64,000 bases of DNA, taken from NCBI GenBank assembly GCA_030490835.1, contig CM059971.1, positions 128,000,564-128,064,563 of the forward strand. The letters are read 5' to 3'. The position numbers and the translations under genes are program-made. The stretch is from Annona cherimola. Lineage: Eukaryota; Streptophyta; Magnoliopsida; Magnoliales; Annonaceae. The notes under the pieces are model-generated. The model saw nothing but the letters and a program-made list of their open reading frames with translations, was not told the origin of the DNA and searched no databases. Within the stretch, counting starts at the first letter, position 1. Every line of letters starts with the position of its first letter. Of this stretch, positions 58,859-64,000 are shown in pieces.

Positions 58859-61082
58859 TTAATAAAATTATTAATTTATGCATATTTAGTCTAGAATTCC
58901 ACTTTTATATTATAAAACTCTTTTTCTATGTAACTCCCTCTAATTTTAAAATTTTAATAATTTATATAAAATTCTTCACTCTATCAATTGTATTTAGCAT
59001 CGTTTATATTACCATGAAAACCCTATCATTTGTTTAGTATCATTGAGTATGAGTCTCATTTATACTTATGTAAAATTAACATAATAAAATACCTTAATAC
59101 TAAAATATTAATTTTAAAACAACATTTTCAACATCGAAACCGCATAAAATATCAATTATATGTGGATAAATAATTCTATAAAATATTATTATATTCTAAT
59201 TCATATGCAAACGGATCTAAAGATTTTTTACAATTTAAAATTTGAAGGGGTTATATGACTTCGCTTTCATGTAACCTAGTTATGTAGAAGCAGAACTCTT
59301 TAACTATAAATTGGATTTTACTCTTTTTGAAAAAAAAAAAATATATTTTAACTTCTAAACATAGAAGTGTTTTAATAATGGTAAAAATGACCGGAATGAT
59401 TGTGTTTTTAAAAATTTAAAAAATATATTTTCAAAAATGATAAAATTTAATTTATAAATTAAATATACATATTAAAGATAGGCTTTTCACCTGGCTAACT
59501 GGATAACTACTCATTAGATTATAATTATAGTAATAGAGGATGAGGAGGACACGTTTTGTGGATGGAAGTTAGTGGGTGTCTTCAAATTTGAATCGCAAGG
59601 GGAACGAACCAATCAAAAGTATATACGTAGCAAGATATACGCGTCAGCTTTAGAAGTTGCAAGCGCTCCTCCACCTTCTAACTCCTTACAATACTATTAA
59701 GTGCATAACACAACAAAACCCCAAGGCTTGCTCTATTGGTATTGATATAACATAACATAATATAATATAATACAATGCTAGCTAGATCCACCGAAAAATA
59801 TCATGATAGGCCGGCACTGAGAAAACCATACATCTGTATGTATACCATCAGTTGAGTGATGCCATTTGCTTATATTATGTTATTGGAAAAATTTCTTATA
59901 CATGTAATATTTGTTATTAATTCCCAATATACCCAAAATATTTTACTAATTTCTTTTGTACTCATAAATATTTTATTTTAGATTTCTATTATACTAAACC
60001 CGTCAACGATATTACGAATACCCATAATCTATTCCACTAAAACACTATTTTTTCCCTCTTCAAACAATTTGGCTCTAATGTACATTTCTTGATGATCCTA
60101 AATCATCATTTTGGTAACACCAAATGATTCAAGCATATTTATATTAGGTTTTAATTGTTTAAATTAGAAAATTTTGAATGAGCAAAATATCTTTTCCAAT
60201 TGATAGATAATAACAGCGTTAATGACATGTGCATGTTAAAATTTTAGGATAAAATGACATGAACATAGAAGAAATTTATACAACGTTAGGGGTATATAGG
60301 AATTAGAGGTCTATGCTCATTTGTATGCAAAATTTTACTCTCAGTGTACTCGTGTGTGTAGGAATTAGAAATAAAATATTGTGAGTGTAAGAGCCATTGT
60401 TTATTTATTTATTAAATAATATGTACAATGTTACAATACTACAAAGCCAAATGCATAATTGATCCTATATGCATCGGGTTCAAAATGTATTGTTTTTAAA
60501 AAAATTTGTTTTCCTTTTGATAAAACTGTTATTCTAAATATATTTAATTTTACAATTTTTTTATTAGAGTATCGTAATAATTATTAAATAACTAAAATAT
60601 TTCTACGTTTGAAATTCAAAAACGAATACATATGCACCTCAAAAAATGGTAAAATTTGTTATATAAATTAAATGTACCTAAAACAAAAGTAAAGCAATAG
60701 GTTGTTGGGGTGGATGCATCCAATCCATGATATACAGAATCATCCCTCGTATGTCCGCAATCTTCGACTTATTCGTAAAAGAGTATCAAATCCTAATAGC
60801 AATCGTACCCTTTCAATTGCGTGCCGAGATGATCAGACCGGCGAGTTATCATAGGTTCATACATGATCTCCCCTATCACCGTCCGTTACGCGCTGTTTCT
60901 TCTTTATTAAAAGAGCCGGAAATGGGCGGCTCGTATATATAGAGCCCACGATACCAACCCAACTGGCCGGCCTCTCCGGGAGAGAGAGAGATTATTTATT
61001 CATATATATATATTTTATAGTAAATGATTTACATGATCATTTGCTATAAAATTTATATATGAATAAATAATATATATATATA
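58859..61082. other. Repeat-rich intergenic DNA
   Basis: 58950-59290 is a degraded relative of the GTGCAG-family core. 59330-59480 and 60480-60690 hold foldback core pieces (ATAAATTAAATGTACCTAAA). 60720-60960 is less AT-rich with a TATATATAG motif at about 60934, but no gene follows. 60990-61090 contains a palindrome around TAGTAAATGATTTACATGAT and an (AT)n tract. Confidence 0.4.
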
Positions 61083-61470
61083 TAGAGAGAGAGCTGTTAT
61101 GGTGCAGAGCAACTGCACTGGAACAACTATATATTTGCCCAAAAATGAGTCTCACACATATTAGAATATAATGAAATTTTATATAATCATTTATCCATAT
61201 ATTAATTTTATAGCAAATAGTTTACATGTTGAACAAATCACTTTAAAGTTGTTATTTACATCAAACTATTTTATTATGTCGAATTTGTACCATTTTCATA
61301 TGGGGTCCATACACATATCGATTACGATGAAAATTAATATGATAATAGAATACATTATTCTAAATACAATGAGTGAAGTAGATTATAATTTGATCATTAT
61401 GTGCGGCCCATTTCACTACCACTGCACCGTAATTACGGTGCAGCCGCGCTGCACTTGAATATAACTCATA
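61083..61470. mobile_element. GTGCAG-family MITE in (TA)n, fullest copy
   Basis: Preceded by (AT)nAGAGAGAG and followed by CTCATATATATA. Left end GGTGCAGAGCAACTGCAC, right end with the 22-bp palindrome at 61422-61443 (CTGCACCGTAA and its complement) and GCGCTGCAC. Core: CTCACACATATTAGAATATA, ATCAAACTATTTTATTATGT, TTTGTACCATTTTCATATGG. Non-coding, about 390 bp. Confidence 0.7.
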
Positions 61471-61477
61471 TATATAG

Positions 61478-61775
61478 GGATATATACATATCATTTATAA
61501 ATTTTATAGTAAATGGTTTATATGTTGAAAAAACTATTTTAAAGTTGTTATTTAAATCAAATTATTTTATTACGTTGAATTTGAAACATTTTCAGATGAG
61601 ATCCATACACATATCTGATTAGGATGAAAATTGATATGATAATAGAATACATTATTCTAAATACAATAAGTGGAGTGAATTATAATTTCGTCATCATGTG
61701 GAGCCCATTTCAGCGCCACTGCACCTTAATTACGGTGCAGCGGCGTTGCATTTGAATATAACTCTCTCTATATAT
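61478..61775. mobile_element. GTGCAG-family MITE, second copy in direct orientation, left end missing
   Basis: Starts inside the core (ATTTTATAGTAAATGGTTTA) and ends CTGCACCTTAATTACGGTGC, GGCGTTGCATTTG, then CTCTCTCTATATATATATAT. Very close to the copy at 61083. Confidence 0.68.
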
Positions 61776-62544
61776 ATATATATATAAAGTATCAATATAT
61801 ATAAGTACATTTGGAGCTTATTTTGGGCTAAATGTATCATTAATTATGGTGTAACTTCACTGCATAGTAAAAGTTCCTTATATATATATTTACGAAAAAT
61901 TGCTTTTCATTCTTTAGAAATCCTTCTCTCATTATTTAGTATACATGTCATCAATACTTATTATCACATGAAAATAGTATCCTTCTACGACAAATAATTA
62001 TCCAACCATCTATTTTGAACATATTTTCCATTATTTCTTCTTAAACAATTTCTGTATCCTTCTAAATTGTTGCCCATTCTAACATATTTTAATGATTAGA
62101 TTGGAATACGATCTGCTGATTTTATTTAAAATGATTTGATTCATTTTGATCGAAATTTTAGATAGTTGCACCAACTTAAAAAGTTATAATTATATGTAAA
62201 AATATGAAAATACTTAATTCCATTAATATATTTACATGAATTTATGAAATCATTTATCTATATAAGAAGAATAAATTAGATGATATAAATGTTAAACTAA
62301 CAGCATTGAAATAGATATGTAAGTTGAATAATTACATAGTAATACTTTCTTCACTTTTATCAAATGGGGCCACATGGGTGAAACTTGATATCACAGTTAA
62401 AAATATAATTTTATATATAGCCGGAAGATTGGGATTTTGATATAATCGTTAGAATAAGCCAACACAAGAAAAGAAAAATGAAGGCTTACATGTGTAGAGT
62501 ATCTTCTGTACATAAGTACTTACATATATAGGTTACGATCCATT

Positions 62545-62840
62545 GAACACAGCGCCATGGTGTAAAACACTTTTTTATTTTTTTGAAAATTTTTATAACT
62601 TTGTTCATTTAGATGTATTTAATCCATATAATAAGTTTTACTTATATATTTTTTTGAATTTTTAAATATAAAAGTATTTTAGTCATTTCAAAAAGGGTCG
62701 AAAATGACTAAAATTTGAAAGCATGTCTCTAAAATTAGTAAATTTCTGTATATAAATTAAATATATCTAGATTAATGGTTTTACAAAAAATTTAAAAAAT
62801 TTAAACAAATTGATTTTGCACAAAGGCACAAGGAAAGTAA
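62545..62840. mobile_element. Foldback MITE
   Basis: Arms with the shared core: TAGATGTATTTAATCCATAT and ATAAATTAAATATATCTAGA. Ends near GCGCCATGGTGTAAAACA and TTTTGCACAAAGGCAC; limits uncertain. Confidence 0.55.
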
Positions 62841-63309
62841 GTGCACTGGATCGGGTCATTGGCCCGCTTTTCATGTAACTCGTGGATGAGTCACATTTTG
62901 ATAATAAAATAAAATAAAAACTTGTTTCCACTGTTTAATATCATTAGTCAAAAAGCATTATTTCATTTTAACACATGTAAATGAATCTAAGCATTTTTTA
63001 TAATTTATATATATAAACAAATTGGGCCTGCCTATACCTAAAGATTTTTGGACATCTCTTCTAAGGAATCATTGGTCAAAAAACGATATTGCAGACAGCT
63101 TAAATTTGACAATGTAATTTTGGAATTGATTTATAAATCAAACAATCTTTTATACGTATTTTATATATTTTCATATGGTGCTCGTGCACTTCTTTGCTTT
63201 AGATCAAACTTGATCCTCTAAACCTATATGAGTGTTACCCATGTCTTTTGTACCACGAAGTTGACTTAAAAATATAGACCACTGAAACGAACGTGGGTGA
63301 ATGCCTTAT

Positions 63310-63738
63310 ATGCTAAGGCCACGTATAAGTACAAATTCAATGTAATAAAGTTGCCTCAAAATGGATCCCACATGATCATAAAATTTATAATCTACTCCAT
63401 TAATTGTATTTAGAATTATGTATTTTGTTATCATACCAATTTTTATCCGAATTGAATATATGTATCGATCTCATCTGAAAACAGTGCAAATTCAATGTAA
63501 TAAAATAGTTTGATGTAAATAATAATATTAAAATTATTTTTTTAACATATAAACTATCTCCTACATAATTTGTGTATGAATAAGTGATTGTATAATTTAT
63601 ATATGAATAAGTGATTATATAATTTATATATGAATAAGTGATTGTATAAAGTATCTATACATTTAAGTAGATGTGGAGCCTATTTTGGGCCAAATGCATT
63701 CTAAGTTACGGTGCAGGTAACCGCACTGTGACATATCT
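63310..63738. mobile_element. GTGCAG-family MITE, worn copy beside (TA)n
   Basis: Core in reverse orientation (GTGCAAATTCAATGTAATAA, TTTGATGTAAATAATAATAT) and ends GTTACGGTGCAGGTAACC, GCACTGTGACATATCTC before an (AT)n run. Left limit approximate. Confidence 0.6.
63575..63655. repeat. Three tandem 27-bp units
   Basis: TATGAATAAGTGATTGTATA plus AATTTATA recurs with period 27 at 63575, 63602 and 63629, an internal expansion of the GTGCAG-family core. Confidence 0.85.
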
Positions 63739-63771
63739 CATATATATATATATATATATAGAGAACCGATC

Positions 63772-64000
63772 GTGTGCAGTCGGACTGCACCGTAATTACG
63801 GTGCAGTCCGCTGTAAAATGGACCCCACACATATTAGATTGTAATGAAACTTTATACACTCATTTATCCATATATAAATCATACTTTAGACGGTTTAGAT
63901 GTTGAAAAAACCACTTTAAACTTGATATTTATATTAAACTATTTTATTACGTTGATTTTGCACCATTTTAAGATGGAGACTGCACACATGTTGAATTTGG
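63772..64000. mobile_element. GTGCAG-family MITE, runs off the window
   Basis: Follows (AT)nGAGAACCGATC. Opens TGTGCAGT, then a perfect 30-bp palindrome at 63781-63810 centred on GTAATTAC, then AATGGACCCCACACATATTA and the core through GTTGATTTTGCACCATTTTA. The right end lies beyond 64000. Confidence 0.72.

Noticed and set aside
60720..60960. Possible promoter or small gene with TATATATAG and a 71-codon frame
   Set aside because: No recognisable protein and only repeats downstream.
61171..61622. Frames of 73-95 codons
   Set aside because: Translations of GTGCAG-family repeats; no coding signal.
1..64000. CRISPR arrays, operons, phage or bacterial systems
   Set aside because: The spliced genes and repeat content are those of a plant nuclear genome; no spaced direct repeats of CRISPR type are present.

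Overview
This is plant nuclear DNA. It carries spliced genes with GT-AG introns and long AT-rich intergenic DNA crowded with small inverted-repeat transposons. It also holds proteins typical of land plants: an LRR receptor-like kinase, an ERF/CRF transcription factor, a PHT1 phosphate transporter, a SPA-type WD40 protein and a DUF1221 kinase-like protein. I see nothing bacterial, viral or organellar. It looks like an angiosperm, but the sequence does not let me name the species or say monocot or eudicot.

Layout. 1-1720 (+): last intron and last exon of an LRR receptor-like (pseudo)kinase whose 5' part lies outside the window. 3599-7325 (-): a three-exon gene for a 208-residue stand-alone myosin TH1-domain protein, convergent with the kinase. 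7326-17690: about 10 kb of repeats, including two tRNA-derived SINE copies in the region (one at 2169-2487, one at 7549-8140), MITEs and a possible 1.8 kb transposon. 17690-19356 (+): a single-exon cytokinin response factor with a long leader. 19357-28560: transposon-rich DNA, including a 1.3 kb MULE with 9-bp target duplications. 28564-30383 (+): intronless PHT1 phosphate transporter with a P1BS-like site and a TATA box. 30384-41000: more repeats. 41000-52203 (+): SPA1/SPA2-type gene, seven coding exons, 1069 residues, with MITEs and a tandem duplication in its introns. 54078-56464 (-): two-exon DUF1221 kinase-like gene, 709 residues, convergent with SPA. 56465-64000: no gene recognised; the last 3 kb is packed with a MITE family embedded in (TA)n tracts.

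The genes are unrelated neighbours, as is normal in plants, though three of the six carry kinase folds lacking key catalytic residues. SPA acts with COP1 in light signalling, CRF in cytokinin response, and PHT1 in phosphate uptake. There is no operon-like or clustered pathway.

The mobile elements are the least ordinary content: (1) a Mutator-type group with ACCGGT-containing ends and 9-bp target duplications, from short foldbacks to a 1.3 kb carrier; (2) about a dozen copies of a Tourist-like MITE with TTA/TAA duplications, some nested; (3) a GTGCAG-ended family sitting in TA microsatellites; (4) a SINE with clear A and B boxes and long target duplications. I found no convincing new protein system. 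Family names for the repeats are inferences from ends and duplications read by eye.
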